Source: Streptomyces cylindrosporus
Lineage (GTDB): Bacteria; Actinomycetota; Actinomycetes; Streptomycetales; Streptomycetaceae
Reading direction: 5' to 3'
NCBI RefSeq assembly: GCF_022698165.1
Contig: NZ_JALDAY010000001.1
Location: forward strand, 992,001 to 1,056,000
Length of the DNA stretch: 64,000 nucleotides
The position numbers were made by a program, and so were the translations under genes. The notes under the pieces are model-generated. The model saw only the letters and a list, made by a program, of their open reading frames with translations. It ran no database searches and was not told where the DNA came from. This document shows, piece after piece, positions 9,810-18,902 of the stretch (positions are counted from its first letter, which is position 1; every line of letters starts with the position of its first letter).

Positions 9810-10087
9810 CGCACATCCGCGCAGGCCAGCACCCTGGTTGGGCACCGCTACGGCTGATCACATAGGGTGAAAAGAAAAACGGGAGGTTCGGCGTGTTCGT
9901 TGAACGCGCGCCACTTGTCGACTTAGTGTCCTGTTCAGAAGACTTCAAGGAACAGACACACTGGTAACCCTAAACTTCAACGTTAGGGTTCGGGTCGGCG
10001 CTACGGACCGTCCCATTCGGCATCCGTCGTCGGATCGCGGCCAACCGCGGAACGGCGACACGTAACTCGAGGCGAGAGGCCTTCGAC
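9810..10087 (+). promoter_or_regulatory. ftsZ leader and promoter region with two inverted repeats
   Basis: This 278-bp gap is more A+T-rich than its surroundings (for example AAAAGAAAAAC near 9870). It holds an inverted repeat GTGTCCTGTTC (9926-9936) / GAACAGACAC (9950-9959) whose outer ends are GTGTC and GACAC, the motif known for WhiA. A perfect 8-bp dyad AACCCTAA (9966-9973) / TTAGGGTT (9983-9990) follows. In Streptomyces ftsZ is transcribed from several promoters, one induced for sporulation septation, and WhiA/WhiB act directly on ftsZ (established). Which base pairs are -35 or -10 here I cannot say. Confidence 0.7.
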
Positions 10088-11284
10088 GTGGCAGCACCGC
10101 AGAACTACCTCGCAGTCATCAAAGTCATCGGTGTCGGCGGCGGTGGTGTCAATGCCATCAACCGGATGATCGAGGTCGGTCTCAAGGGCGTCGAGTTCAT
10201 CGCCATCAACACCGACGCGCAGGCGCTGTTGATGAGCGACGCCGACGTCAAGCTCGACGTCGGCCGCGAACTGACGCGCGGACTCGGCGCCGGAGCCAAC
10301 CCGGCCGTCGGCCGCAAGGCCGCCGAGGACCACCGCGAGGAGATCGAGGAGGTCCTCAAGGGGGCCGACATGGTCTTCGTGACGGCCGGTGAAGGCGGCG
10401 GCACCGGCACCGGCGGCGCGCCCGTCGTGGCCAACATCGCCCGCTCCCTGGGCGCCCTCACCATCGGCGTGGTCACCCGCCCGTTCACCTTCGAGGGCCG
10501 GCGCCGCGCCAACCAGGCCGAGGACGGCATCGCCGAACTGCGCGAAGAGGTCGACACCCTCATCGTCATCCCGAACGACCGGCTGCTGTCCATCTCGGAC
10601 CGCCAGGTCTCGGTGCTCGACGCCTTCAAGTCGGCCGACCAGGTGCTGCTCTCCGGTGTCCAGGGCATCACCGACCTGATCACCACGCCGGGCCTGATCA
10701 ACCTCGACTTCGCCGACGTGAAGTCCGTGATGTCCGAGGCCGGTTCGGCCCTCATGGGCATCGGCTCGGCCCGCGGTGATGACCGCGCGGTGGCCGCCGC
10801 CGAGATGGCGATCTCCTCGCCGCTGCTGGAGGCCTCCATCGACGGCGCCCGCGGTGTGCTGCTCTCCATCTCCGGCGGCAGCGACCTCGGCCTGTTCGAG
10901 ATCAATGAGGCGGCCCAGCTGGTCAGCGAGGCCGCCCACCCCGAGGCCAACATCATCTTCGGCGCGGTCATCGACGACGCCCTCGGCGACGAGGTCCGGG
11001 TCACGGTCATCGCGGCCGGCTTCGACGGCGGCCAGCCGCCGGCCCGCCGGGACACCGTCCTCGGCTCGTCCTCGGCCTCCGCCCGCCGCGACGAGCCGAC
11101 CCCGGTACGGCAGCCCGAGTCCCGCCCGTCCTTCGGCTCGCTCGGCAGCGTCACGCCGAAGGAGGACCCGGAGCCCGCGCCCGAGCCGGCCGCCGACCTC
11201 CCGGTCGCCCCGCCGGTCCCGCCGTCCCGGTCCTACACGGACAGCGCGGCGGAGGAACTGGACGTGCCGGACTTCCTGAAGTGA
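10088..11284 (+). CDS. ftsZ: Cell division GTPase FtsZ
   Basis: This tubulin homologue forms the Z-ring. The tubulin signature GGGTGTG is at residues 103-109, the N-terminal GVGGGGVNA loop at about 15-23, and the synergy loop [10 protein letters not shown] near 205. A Pro/Glu-rich variable linker (about 320-385) ends in the conserved C-terminal peptide DVPDFLK, which in actinobacteria binds SepF. The product is 398 aa. GTG 10088 follows an AGGCGAGAGG purine run. The stop overlaps the next start (GTGA at 11281-11284). In Streptomyces ftsZ is needed for cross-walls and spore septa but not for hyphal growth. Confidence 0.98.
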   Translation: MAAPQNYLAVIKVIGVGGGGVNAINRMIEVGLKGVEFIAINTDAQALLMSDADVKLDVGRELTRGLGAGANPAVGRKAAEDHREEIEEVLKGADMVFVTAGEGGGTGTGGAPVVANIARSLGALTIGVVTRPFTFEGRRRANQAEDGIAELREEVDTLIVIPNDRLLSISDRQVSVLDAFKSADQVLLSGVQGITDLITTPGLINLDFADVKSVMSEAGSALMGIGSARGDDRAVAAAEMAISSPLLEASIDGARGVLLSISGGSDLGLFEINEAAQLVSEAAHPEANIIFGAVIDDALGDEVRVTVIAAGFDGGQPPARRDTVLGSSSASARRDEPTPVRQPESRPSFGSLGSVTPKEDPEPAPEPAADLPVAPPVPPSRSYTDSAAEELDVPDFLK

Positions 11285-12012
11285 TAGGACGGCGCGACAC
11301 CGTGAGCGGCGCGCACTTCGCCTTCACCGACCGGTGGGGTGGGGTGAGCGCCGTTCCGTACGAGGAGCTCAACCTCGGCGGCGCGGTCGGCGACGACCCC
11401 GACGCCGTACGCTCCAACCGCGAGCTGGCGGCCAAGTCCCTCGGCCTCGAAGCCGCGGACGTGGTCTGGATGAACCAGGTGCACGGCAACGACGTGGCGG
11501 TGGTCGACGGGCCCTGGGGCTCCGGCGCCGAGATCCCGTCGGTCGACGCGATCGTGACCGCCCGCCGCGGACTCGCCCTCGCCGTCCTCACCGCCGACTG
11601 CACGCCCGTCCTGCTCGCCGACCCGGTCGCCGGGGTGGTCGCCGCGGCCCACGCGGGCCGGCCCGGCATGGTCGCCGGCGTCGTCCCGGCCGCGCTACGC
11701 GCGATGACCGAACTCGGCGCGGACCCCGCCCGGATCGTCGCCCGCACCGGGCCGGCCGTCTGCGGCCGGTGCTACGAGGTGCCGGAGGCGATGCGCGCCG
11801 AGGTGGCCGTCGTCGAACCGGCGGCGTACTCCGAGACGAGTTGGGGTACGCCCGCGGTCGACGTGACCGCCGGAGTGCATGCCCAGCTCGAACGGCTCGG
11901 GGTGCGTGACCGGGAGCAGTCCCCGGTGTGCACGCTGGAGTCGGCCGATCACTTCTCGTACCGCCGCGATCGCACCACGGGGCGACTCGCGGGATATGTC
12001 TGGCTGGACTGA
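11281..12012 (+). CDS. pgeF: PgeF/YlmD-type laccase-domain protein
   Basis: PgeF family members correct misincorporation of L-Ser in UDP-MurNAc in E. coli, and relatives act as purine nucleoside phosphorylases. The zinc ligands are visible: His in NQVHGND, Cys in TADCTPVLL, and His in AAHAGRPGM. The last motif is HAGRPG where most family members have HAGWRG. The protein is 243 aa, cytoplasmic, and translationally coupled to ftsZ (GTGA). Its place between ftsZ and yggS fits a role in cell-wall precursor quality, but the substrate is inferred. Confidence 0.85.
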   Translation: MIGRRDTVSGAHFAFTDRWGGVSAVPYEELNLGGAVGDDPDAVRSNRELAAKSLGLEAADVVWMNQVHGNDVAVVDGPWGSGAEIPSVDAIVTARRGLALAVLTADCTPVLLADPVAGVVAAAHAGRPGMVAGVVPAALRAMTELGADPARIVARTGPAVCGRCYEVPEAMRAEVAVVEPAAYSETSWGTPAVDVTAGVHAQLERLGVRDREQSPVCTLESADHFSYRRDRTTGRLAGYVWLD

Positions 12013-12017
12013 GGGGC

Positions 12018-12737
12018 ATGACGGACCGTAAGGACGAACTCGCCGAAAACCTGGCGAAGGTGGAGCGTCGTATCGCCGACGCGTGCGCGGCCGCCGGCCG
12101 GGGGCGCGAGGAGGTGACCCTGATCGTGGTCACCAAGACCTACCCCGCGAGCGACGTGCGGATCCTGTCGGAGCTCGGTGTGCGGCACGTGGCCGAGAAC
12201 CGGGACCAGGACGCCGCCCCGAAGGCCGCCGAGTGCGCGGATCTGCCGCTGACTTGGCACTTCGTCGGTCAGTTGCAGACCAACAAGGTTCGTTCCGTGG
12301 CGGGTTATGCCGATATGGTGCAGTCCGTCGACCGGGCCCGGCTGGTCACGGCGCTCTCCAAGGAAGCGGAGCGGCAGGGGCGCGAGATCGGCTGTCTGGT
12401 CCAGGTCGCGCTGGACGCGGACGAGAGCGGACGCGGTGAGCGCGGGGGCGTGGGGCCCGGCGGAATCGAAGAGTTGGCCGAACTCGTGGCCGCGGCACCG
12501 GGGCTGCGGCTGGCGGGACTGATGACCGTCGCGCCACTCACCGGCGAGTACGCGGGACGTGAACTGGCGGCGTTCGAGCGGTTGATGGATTTGTCGACCG
12601 ACCTGCGCCGAATCCATCCGGCTGCGAACATGGTCTCGGCAGGGATGAGTGCGGACCTCGAACAGGCCGTGGCGGCCGGAGCGACACATGTGCGCGTCGG
12701 CACCGCGGTACTCGGAGTCCGCCCGAGGCTCGGGTAA
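12018..12737 (+). CDS. YggS/YlmE-family PLP-binding protein
   Basis: This belongs to the COG0325 family that binds pyridoxal phosphate without a known reaction and helps PLP and amino-acid homeostasis. The PLP lysine is K40 in VVTKTYP. The family motifs [11 protein letters not shown] and MSADLEQAV (variant of MS.D...AI) are present, and the C-terminus is GTAVLGVR. The length of 239 aa is normal. ATG 12018 follows GAGGGG and lies 5 nt after pgeF, so pgeF and this gene are probably co-translated. In many Gram-positives this gene sits between ftsZ and sepF (YlmE). Confidence 0.9.
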   Translation: MTDRKDELAENLAKVERRIADACAAAGRGREEVTLIVVTKTYPASDVRILSELGVRHVAENRDQDAAPKAAECADLPLTWHFVGQLQTNKVRSVAGYADMVQSVDRARLVTALSKEAERQGREIGCLVQVALDADESGRGERGGVGPGGIEELAELVAAAPGLRLAGLMTVAPLTGEYAGRELAAFERLMDLSTDLRRIHPAANMVSAGMSADLEQAVAAGATHVRVGTAVLGVRPRLG

Positions 12738-12865
12738 CGTCGCCAGGAAGTCGGACCACAGCAGAAAATATGGTCAATGCCGCCGAAGGCGGGCGTAACG
12801 ACCTCGTGGATCGCGGGCACTTGGCAGTCGTCAGCCGATCCACCACAGAGCGGAGGACTCAGAGC

Positions 12866-13507
12866 ATGGCCGGCGCGATGCGCAAGATGGCGGTCTACCT
12901 CGGCCTCGTGGAGGACGATGGGTACGACGGCCGGGGATTCGACCCCGATGACGACTTCGAGCCCGAACTCGACCCGGAGCCGGAGCGGGACCATCGACGG
13001 CACGAGCCGTCGCACCAGTCGCACGTCGCACATCAGTCCCAAAGGGACGAAGAGGTACGAGTCGTGCAACCGCCCACTCCGCGCGAACCGGTCGCCCGTT
13101 CCGCTTCGCTACCCGCGGAATCCGGCCGCCCGGCGCGCATCGCGCCCGTGGCGTCCATCACACAAGAACGCGCAAGCCTGGAGAAGAACGCACCGGTGAT
13201 CATGCCCAAGGTCGTGTCGGAACGAGAGCCTTACCGGATCACCACACTGCACCCGCGGACCTACAACGAGGCCCGTACCATCGGGGAACACTTCCGTGAG
13301 GGCACCCCGGTGATCATGAATCTGACTGAGATGGATGACACAGATGCGAAGCGACTTGTCGACTTTGCGGCCGGTTTGGTGTTTGGTCTTCACGGCAGCA
13401 TCGAGCGGGTGACCCAGAAGGTGTTCCTGTTGTCTCCTGCTAACGTCGATGTCACGGCGGAGGACAAGGCCCGTATCGCAGAGGGCGGGTTCTTCAACCA
13501 GAGCTGA
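12866..13507 (+). CDS. sepF: Z-ring membrane anchor SepF
   Basis: SepF tethers FtsZ to the membrane and aligns protofilaments; actinobacteria lack FtsA. The 213-aa protein starts with the amphipathic membrane-binding helix [14 protein letters not shown], then an acidic disordered linker (about 17-100), then the conserved SepF core ([20 protein letters not shown] to [15 protein letters not shown]). CGGAGGA precedes ATG 12866 by about 9 nt. A 128-bp gap separates it from the upstream gene and could hold its own promoter. Streptomyces encodes several SepF-like proteins; this is the one beside ftsZ. Confidence 0.94.
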   Translation: MAGAMRKMAVYLGLVEDDGYDGRGFDPDDDFEPELDPEPERDHRRHEPSHQSHVAHQSQRDEEVRVVQPPTPREPVARSASLPAESGRPARIAPVASITQERASLEKNAPVIMPKVVSEREPYRITTLHPRTYNEARTIGEHFREGTPVIMNLTEMDDTDAKRLVDFAAGLVFGLHGSIERVTQKVFLLSPANVDVTAEDKARIAEGGFFNQS

Positions 13508-13557
13508 GACGCAACACCGGAACGAAGTACGGAACAGGGGAGAGGGAAGCACAAACC

Positions 13558-13848
13558 ATGGGCGTGTTCGCGCAGGTGATCTACATCGCGCTGATGGTGT
13601 TCCTCATCGTGCTGATCTTCCGGCTCGTCATGGACTACGTGTTCCAGTTCGCCCGCTCATGGCAACCCGGCAAGGCGATGGTGGTCGTACTGGAGGCCAC
13701 CTACACTGTCACCGACCCACCGCTCAAGCTTCTGCGGCGGTTCATCCCGCCGCTGCGCCTCGGGGGCGTGGCGCTCGACCTGTCCTTCTTCGTGCTGATG
13801 ATCATCGTCTACATCCTCATCACCATCACACAGAATTTCCTGAGGTGA
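13558..13848 (+). CDS. sepG: YggT/YlmG-family membrane protein SepG
   Basis: This 96-aa protein has two hydrophobic segments (about residues 4-28 and 70-93) around a basic loop, the YggT family layout. In S. coelicolor the orthologue at this locus is SepG, which helps position the Z-ring at sporulation and affects nucleoid compaction (established for that species; transferred here by synteny). GGGGAGAGGGAAG lies upstream of ATG 13558. It sits between sepF and divIVA as in other actinobacteria. Confidence 0.88.
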   Translation: MGVFAQVIYIALMVFLIVLIFRLVMDYVFQFARSWQPGKAMVVVLEATYTVTDPPLKLLRRFIPPLRLGGVALDLSFFVLMIIVYILITITQNFLR

Positions 13849-13900
13849 CTGTGGACGACCCGGTCTTGCCGACTGCCGATGACTACGTTGAGGTGAAGAG

Positions 13901-15073
13901 ATGCCGTTGACCCCCGAGGACGTGCGGAACAAGCAGTTCACGACCGTCCGCCTCCGAGAAGGCTATGACGAGGACGAGGTCGATGCCTTCCTCGACGAGG
14001 TCGAAGCCGAACTGACCCGCCTGCTCCGCGAGAACGAGGACCTGCGCGCCAAACTGGCCGCGGCCACGCGCGCTGCTGCCCAGAACCAGCAGAACATGCG
14101 CAAGCCCCCGGAGGGTCCCGGTCCGCAGGATCAGGGGCAGGGCATGCCCCAGCAGGGCGGTATGCCGCAGCAGGGCATGCGCGGTCCGGGCGCCCCCGTG
14201 CCGGCCGGCATATCGGGCCCGCCGCAGCAGCAGATGGGCGGCCCCATGGGCGGCCCGCCCCAGCTGCCGAGCGGTGCGCCGCAGCTGCCCGCCGGTCCCG
14301 GTGGACAGGGCGGCCCGCAGGGTCCCGGCCCGATGGGCCAGGGTCCGATGGGTCCCGGCCCCATGGGCCAGGGCCAGATGGGCGGCCCCATGGGCCAGCC
14401 CCCCATGCAGCAGCAGATGGGCGGCCCGATGGGTGGCCCCATGGGCGGTCCGATGGGCGGCCCCGGTCAGGGCCCCGGTGGCGACAGCGCCGCCCGCGTC
14501 CTCTCGCTGGCCCAGCAGACCGCCGACCAGGCGATCGCCGAGGCCCGCTCCGAGGCCAACAAGATCGTCGGCGAGGCGCGTTCGCGTGCCGAGGGTCTCG
14601 AGCGTGACGCCCGTGCCAAGGCCGACGCCCTGGAGCGGGACGCGCAGGAGAAGCACCGCGTCGCGATGGGCTCCCTGGAGTCCGCCCGCGCCACGCTGGA
14701 GCGCAAGGTCGAGGACCTGCGCGGCTTCGAGCGCGAGTACCGCACCCGCCTGAAGTCCTACCTGGAGTCGCAGCTGCGTCAGTTGGAGACCCAGGCCGAC
14801 GACTCGCTGGCTCCGCCGCGCACCCCGGCCACGGCCTCCCTGCCGCCGTCCCCGGCGCCGTCGATGGCCCCGGCCGGCGCGAGCGCCCCGTCCTACGGCG
14901 GCAACCAGGGCATGGGTGCGCCGAGCCCCGCTGCTCCGTCCTACGGCGGCCAGCAGCAGATGTCCCCGGCGATGACCCAGCCGATGGCTCCGGTCCGTCC
15001 GCAGGGCCCCGGCCCGATGGGCCAGGCTCCCTCGCCGATGCGCGGGTTCCTGATCGACGAGGACGACAACTGA
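13901..15073 (+). CDS. divIVA: Polar growth determinant DivIVA
   Basis: DivIVA is the coiled-coil landmark of hyphal tips and directs apical wall growth; it is essential in S. coelicolor. The conserved N-terminal membrane-targeting domain is at residues 1-55 ([13 protein letters not shown], then [17 protein letters not shown]). A Gly/Pro/Met/Gln-rich linker of roughly 130 residues follows (about 70-200), then a second coiled-coil (about 203-305) and a flexible Pro/Gln-rich tail ending FLIDEDDN. The long linker makes the protein 390 aa, typical for Streptomyces and longer than in Bacillus or mycobacteria. A strong terminator lies 50 nt downstream. Confidence 0.96.
   Translation: MPLTPEDVRNKQFTTVRLREGYDEDEVDAFLDEVEAELTRLLRENEDLRAKLAAATRAAAQNQQNMRKPPEGPGPQDQGQGMPQQGGMPQQGMRGPGAPVPAGISGPPQQQMGGPMGGPPQLPSGAPQLPAGPGGQGGPQGPGPMGQGPMGPGPMGQGQMGGPMGQPPMQQQMGGPMGGPMGGPMGGPGQGPGGDSAARVLSLAQQTADQAIAEARSEANKIVGEARSRAEGLERDARAKADALERDAQEKHRVAMGSLESARATLERKVEDLRGFEREYRTRLKSYLESQLRQLETQADDSLAPPRTPATASLPPSPAPSMAPAGASAPSYGGNQGMGAPSPAAPSYGGQQQMSPAMTQPMAPVRPQGPGPMGQAPSPMRGFLIDEDDN
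14130..14475 (+). repeat. Low-complexity GGCCCCATGGGC-type tandem repeats inside divIVA
   Basis: Imperfect short tandem units encoding GPMG, GGPMGG and QQQ runs make up the linker of DivIVA. The region is in frame and bounded by coiled-coil coding sequence. Such tracts change length easily by slippage, so the linker length is probably variable between strains. Confidence 0.8.
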
Positions 15074-15123
15074 CGGCCGGGCACGGCCAGTAGTACGCGT
15101 CAGGCGTCGGCAGCGTTCAAATA

Positions 15124-15163
15124 GGGCGGGGCCCCGGATTTCGGTCCGGGGCCCCGCCCTTTT
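15124..15163 (+). terminator. Intrinsic terminator after divIVA
   Basis: A perfect 15-bp G+C-rich stem (15124-15138 with 15145-15159) closes a 6-nt TTTCGG loop and is followed by TTTT (15160-15163). It lies 51 nt after the divIVA stop and ends the dcw/ylm gene run. Confidence 0.92.
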
Positions 15164-15202
15164 ACGCGTGTTGTACGCCTCTTGTACGGGAGTTGCCGAC
15201 GA

Positions 15203-15240
15203 CAAAGGCCCGGTCCCCCGTGAGGGAGACCGGGCCTTTG
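15203..15240 (-). terminator. Terminator of ileS
   Basis: A 13-bp stem CAAAGGCCCGGTC (15203-15215) / GACCGGGCCTTTG (15228-15240) lies just beyond the ileS stop codon. Read on the - strand the stem is followed by TCGTCGGC with only a short T run contributed by the stem itself (CCTTTGTC). It separates the convergent divIVA and ileS transcripts. Confidence 0.8.
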
Positions 15241-15248
15241 CGCGCTCG

Positions 15249-18200
15249 TTACGCCTTGCGCAGGCGGAAGACGAGGGACAGGCCCTCGTCGGTGAACGGG
15301 TCGCCGTAGCCGGCGTCGTCGGCCTCGCCCTGGGCGAAGTCCGTCGACAGGACCTCGTCGGCGATCAGGGCCGTGTGCTCGGACAGGGCCGCGATGACCG
15401 CCGGGTCCGTCGACGTCCAGCGCAGGGCGATGCGGTCCGCCACGTCGAGGCCGCTGTTCTTGCGGGCTTCCTGGATCAGCCGGATCGCGTCACGGGCCAG
15501 GCCCGCCCGGCGCAGCTCCTCGGTGATCTCCAGGTCCAGGGCGACCGTGGCACCGGAGTCGGAGGCCACCGACCAGCCCTCGCGCGGGGTCTCTGTGATG
15601 ATCACCTCATCGGGAGCGAGGGTGACCGTCTCACCGTCGACCTCGACCGACGCCGTGCCCTCGCGCAGGGCGAGGGACAGCGCGGCCGCGTCCGCGTTCG
15701 CGACGGCCTTGGCAACGTCCTGGACGCGCTTGCCGAAACGCTTGCCCAGGGCGCGGAAGTTGGCCTTCGCCGTGGTGTCGACCAGGCTGCCGCCCACCTC
15801 GGAGAGGGACGCGAGCGAGCTCACGTTCAGCTCCTCCGTGATCTGCGCGTGCAGTTCACGGTCGAGGGTGTCGAAGCCGGTCGCCGCGATGAGCGCACGG
15901 GACAGCGGCTGACGCGTCTTCACGCCCGACTCCGCGCGCGTGGCGCGGCCGAGCTCGACCAGCCGTCGTACCAGGACCATCTGCCGCGACAACTCGGGGT
16001 CGATCGCCGTCAGGTCCGCCTCCGGCCAGGAGGACAGATGGACCGACTCCGGGGCGCCCGGGGTCACCGGCACGACCAGGTCCTGCCAGACCCGCTCGGC
16101 GATGAACGGGGTCAGCGGGGCCATCAGCTTGGTGACCGTCTCGACGACCTCGTGCAGGGTGCGCAGTGCCGCCTTGTCGCCCTGCCAGAAGCGACGGCGC
16201 GAGCGGCGGACGTACCAGTTGGACAGGTCGTCGACGAACGCCGACAGGAGCTTGCCGGCGCGCTGGGTGTCGTACGCCTCCAGAGCCTGTGTCACCTGGT
16301 CGGTGAGGGCGTGCAGTTCGGAGAGCAGCCAGCGGTCCAGGACCGGGCGGTCGGCCGGGGCCGGGTCCGCCGCGCTGGGCGCCCAGTCGGAGGTGCGGGC
16401 GTACAGGGCCTGGAAGGCGACCGTGTTCCAGTACGTGAGGAGCGTCTTGCGGACGACCTCCTGGATGGTGCCGTGGCCCACCCGGCGGGCCGCCCACGGC
16501 GAGCCGCCGGCCGCCATGAACCAGCGCACCGCGTCCGCCCCGTGGCGGTCCATCAGCGGGATCGGCTCCAGGGTGTTGCCCAGGTGCTTGGACATCTTGC
16601 GGCCGTCCTCGGCGAGGATGTGGCCGAGGCAGACCACGTTCTCGTACGAGGACTTGTCGAAGACCAGCGTGCCGACCGCCATCAGCGTGTAGAACCAGCC
16701 GCGGGTCTGGTCGATCGCCTCGGAGATGAACTGCGCCGGGTAGCGGCTCTCGAACAGCTCCTTGTTCTTGTGCGGGTAGCCCCACTGCGCGAACGGCATC
16801 GAACCCGAGTCGTACCAGGCGTCGATGACCTCCGGCACGCGCGTGGCCGTCTTGGCGCACTTCGGGCAGTCGAAGGTGACGTCGTCGATGTACGGGCGGT
16901 GCGGGTCGAGTTCGGACTGGTCCGTGCCGGTCAGCTCGGTCAGCTCGGCGCGGGAGCCGACGACCGTGAGGTGGTCGTCCCCGCAGCGCCAGATCGGCAG
17001 CGGGGTGCCCCAGTAGCGGTTGCGGGACAGCGCCCAGTCGATGTTGTTGTTCAGCCAGTCGCCGTACCGGCCGTGCTTGACCGTGTCCGGGAACCAGTTG
17101 GTGTTCTCGTTCTCCTGGAGGAGGCGGTCCTTGACGGCGGTGGTGCGGATGTACCAGGACGGCTGCGCGTAGTAGAGGAGCGCGGTGTGGCAGCGCCAGC
17201 AGTGCGGGTAGCTGTGCTCGTACGGGATGTGCTTGAAGAGGAGGCCGCGCTGCTGGAGGTCCTCGGTGAGCTTTTCGTCCGCCTTCTTGAAGAAGACGCC
17301 GCCGACCAGCGGGACGTCCTCCTCGAACGTGCCGTCGGGGCGCACCGGGTTCACCACGGGCAGGCCGTAGGCGCGGCAGACCTTGAGGTCGTCCTCGCCG
17401 AAGGCGGGGGACTGGTGGACCAGACCCGTGCCGTCCTCGGTCGTGACGTATTCGGCGTTGACGACGAAATGTGCCGGTTCCGGGAACTCGACGAGCTCGA
17501 ACGGACGTTGATACGTCCAGCGCTCCATTTCGGCGCCGGTGAAGGACTGGCCGGTGGTCTCCCAGCCCTCGCCGAGGGACTTGGCGACGAGCGGCTCGGC
17601 GACGACGAGCTTCTCCTCGCCGTTCGTCGCCACGACGTAGGTGACGTCGGGGTGCGCGGCGACCGCCGTGTTGGAGACCAGCGTCCAGGGGGTCGTCGTC
17701 CAGACCAGGAGCGCGGCTTCGCCGGCGAGCGGACCGGAGGTGAGGGGGAAACGGACGTACACGGACGGGTCGACGACCGTCTCGTAGCCCTGCGCCAGCT
17801 CGTGGTCGGAGAGGCCGGTGCCGCAGCGCGGGCACCAGGGGGCGACGCGGTGGTCCTGGACCAGCAGGCCCTTGTTGAAGATCTCCTTGAGCGACCACCA
17901 GACCGACTCGATGTACTCGGGGTCCATCGTGCGGTACGCGTCGTCGAGGTCGGTCCAGTAACCCATGCGGGTCGTGAGCGCCTCGAAGGCGTCCGTGTGC
18001 CGGGTCACCGACTCGCGGCACTTCGCGTTGAACTCCGCGATGCCGTACGCCTCGATGTCCTGCTTGCCGGAGAAGCCGAGCTCCTTCTCGACCGCGAGCT
18101 CCACCGGGAGGCCGTGGCAGTCCCAGCCGGCCTTGCGGGCGACGTGGTAGCCGCGCATGGTGCGGAAGCGGGGGAAGACGTCCTTGAAGACGCGGGCCTC

Positions 18201-18389
18201 GATGTGGTGGGCGCCCGGCATGCCGTTGGCGGTGGGCGGGCCCTCGTAGAACACCCACTCGGGGCGGCCCTCGGACTGCTCCAGGGTCTTGGCGAAGATC
18301 TTCTGCTCGCGCCAGAAGTCGAGCACCGCGTGCTCGAGCGCGGGCAGGTCGACCTGGGCGGGCACCTGGCGGTACGTCGGCGTTGTCAT
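15249..18389 (-). CDS. ileS: Isoleucyl-tRNA synthetase, type 2 (IleRS2) with altered HIGH motif
   Basis: It charges tRNA-Ile. The protein is 1046 aa, the size of the IleRS2 clade (mupirocin-tolerant, also found in mycobacteria and eukaryotes). The class I HIGH position reads GAHH (residues 59-62, in NGMPGAHHIEARVFKD) instead of HxGH. KMSKH is at 598-602. The editing domain TTTPWTL and Cys pairs (CPRC, CWRC, CPKC) are present. Swapped GxHH versions of IleRS2 have been linked to extreme mupirocin resistance; from memory, not checked. The gene is monocistronic, converges on divIVA, and is preceded by a T-box leader. GGAGGAAG lies 7 nt before ATG. Confidence 0.96.
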   Translation of the reverse strand: MTTPTYRQVPAQVDLPALEHAVLDFWREQKIFAKTLEQSEGRPEWVFYEGPPTANGMPGAHHIEARVFKDVFPRFRTMRGYHVARKAGWDCHGLPVELAVEKELGFSGKQDIEAYGIAEFNAKCRESVTRHTDAFEALTTRMGYWTDLDDAYRTMDPEYIESVWWSLKEIFNKGLLVQDHRVAPWCPRCGTGLSDHELAQGYETVVDPSVYVRFPLTSGPLAGEAALLVWTTTPWTLVSNTAVAAHPDVTYVVATNGEEKLVVAEPLVAKSLGEGWETTGQSFTGAEMERWTYQRPFELVEFPEPAHFVVNAEYVTTEDGTGLVHQSPAFGEDDLKVCRAYGLPVVNPVRPDGTFEEDVPLVGGVFFKKADEKLTEDLQQRGLLFKHIPYEHSYPHCWRCHTALLYYAQPSWYIRTTAVKDRLLQENENTNWFPDTVKHGRYGDWLNNNIDWALSRNRYWGTPLPIWRCGDDHLTVVGSRAELTELTGTDQSELDPHRPYIDDVTFDCPKCAKTATRVPEVIDAWYDSGSMPFAQWGYPHKNKELFESRYPAQFISEAIDQTRGWFYTLMAVGTLVFDKSSYENVVCLGHILAEDGRKMSKHLGNTLEPIPLMDRHGADAVRWFMAAGGSPWAARRVGHGTIQEVVRKTLLTYWNTVAFQALYARTSDWAPSAADPAPADRPVLDRWLLSELHALTDQVTQALEAYDTQRAGKLLSAFVDDLSNWYVRRSRRRFWQGDKAALRTLHEVVETVTKLMAPLTPFIAERVWQDLVVPVTPGAPESVHLSSWPEADLTAIDPELSRQMVLVRRLVELGRATRAESGVKTRQPLSRALIAATGFDTLDRELHAQITEELNVSSLASLSEVGGSLVDTTAKANFRALGKRFGKRVQDVAKAVANADAAALSLALREGTASVEVDGETVTLAPDEVIITETPREGWSVASDSGATVALDLEITEELRRAGLARDAIRLIQEARKNSGLDVADRIALRWTSTDPAVIAALSEHTALIADEVLSTDFAQGEADDAGYGDPFTDEGLSLVFRLRKA

Positions 18390-18692
18390 CAGCGAGCTTC
18401 CTCCGGCGGACTTGCTGCCTTCCGTCCGGAGGGACGAGAGCTGTCTTCTCTACGCCGCTTTCGGCGCGCTCCCGCGGTACCACCCTCCTTGGCCCTCCGG
18501 TGCGCACTGCGCTCCGGTGAGCCCCCTCATTGGGGTCGCGATGCCGGGTCTACTTGCCTTGGCGGGCGTTCTTCCGGCGGCTCCGGGGTGATCTTCACGT
18601 CGCGCTCGCCCCCGGGCTTCCACCGTCCCCGGGTCGCTCTGGGCTGCGTACGCCGCTACTCGTCCCCATCCACGCTTCTCGCTCCGCCCAGT
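18390..18692 (-). promoter_or_regulatory. T-box riboswitch (translational type) in the ileS leader
   Basis: Read on the - strand, 18486-18473 is AGGGTGGTACCGCG, the T-box sequence that pairs with the free acceptor end of uncharged tRNA. A candidate specifier codon ATC (Ile) lies at 18592-18590 in a GAAGATCACC context. Downstream, CCTCCGG (18432-18426) can pair with CCGGAGG (18406-18400), which contains the ileS ribosome-binding site, and no T run follows, so control is of translation initiation. Translational T-boxes on ileS are known in Actinobacteria. The upstream boundary is approximate because the transcription start is not visible. Confidence 0.9.
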
Positions 18693-18902
18693 GTACGGCG
18701 CCGCGCGGACAGCGGCCGACCGGTTTTCGGTGCCCCGGGGGACCGGGCGCGGTAGGTGCGGAGATGACCCGAATGGAGCGGTACGCGTGTTCGGATTCTG
18801 GGACGGGCGGTCCGGCGGATTATGCCGAGGGGAGCTGGGCACAACGGATGCAGGCTCGCGTCGCGGCATGCGCGAGCCGGGCGAATCGGGCGGTGTGCCC
18901 CG

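Noticed and set aside
9860..9885. BldD box in the ftsZ leader
   Set aside because: An AC-N5-GT core occurs (ACGGGAGGT), but the flanking T and A of the BldD consensus are missing.
14130..14475. Regularly repeated short units that could be read as a CRISPR-like array
   Set aside because: The units are in frame inside divIVA, vary in length and have no unique spacers. They encode a protein linker.
15168..18755. A 1195-codon open frame on the + strand opposite ileS
   Set aside because: It is the antisense shadow of ileS. Its translation is low-complexity Arg/Gly/Val/Leu with no family motif, while the - strand frame is a complete IleRS.
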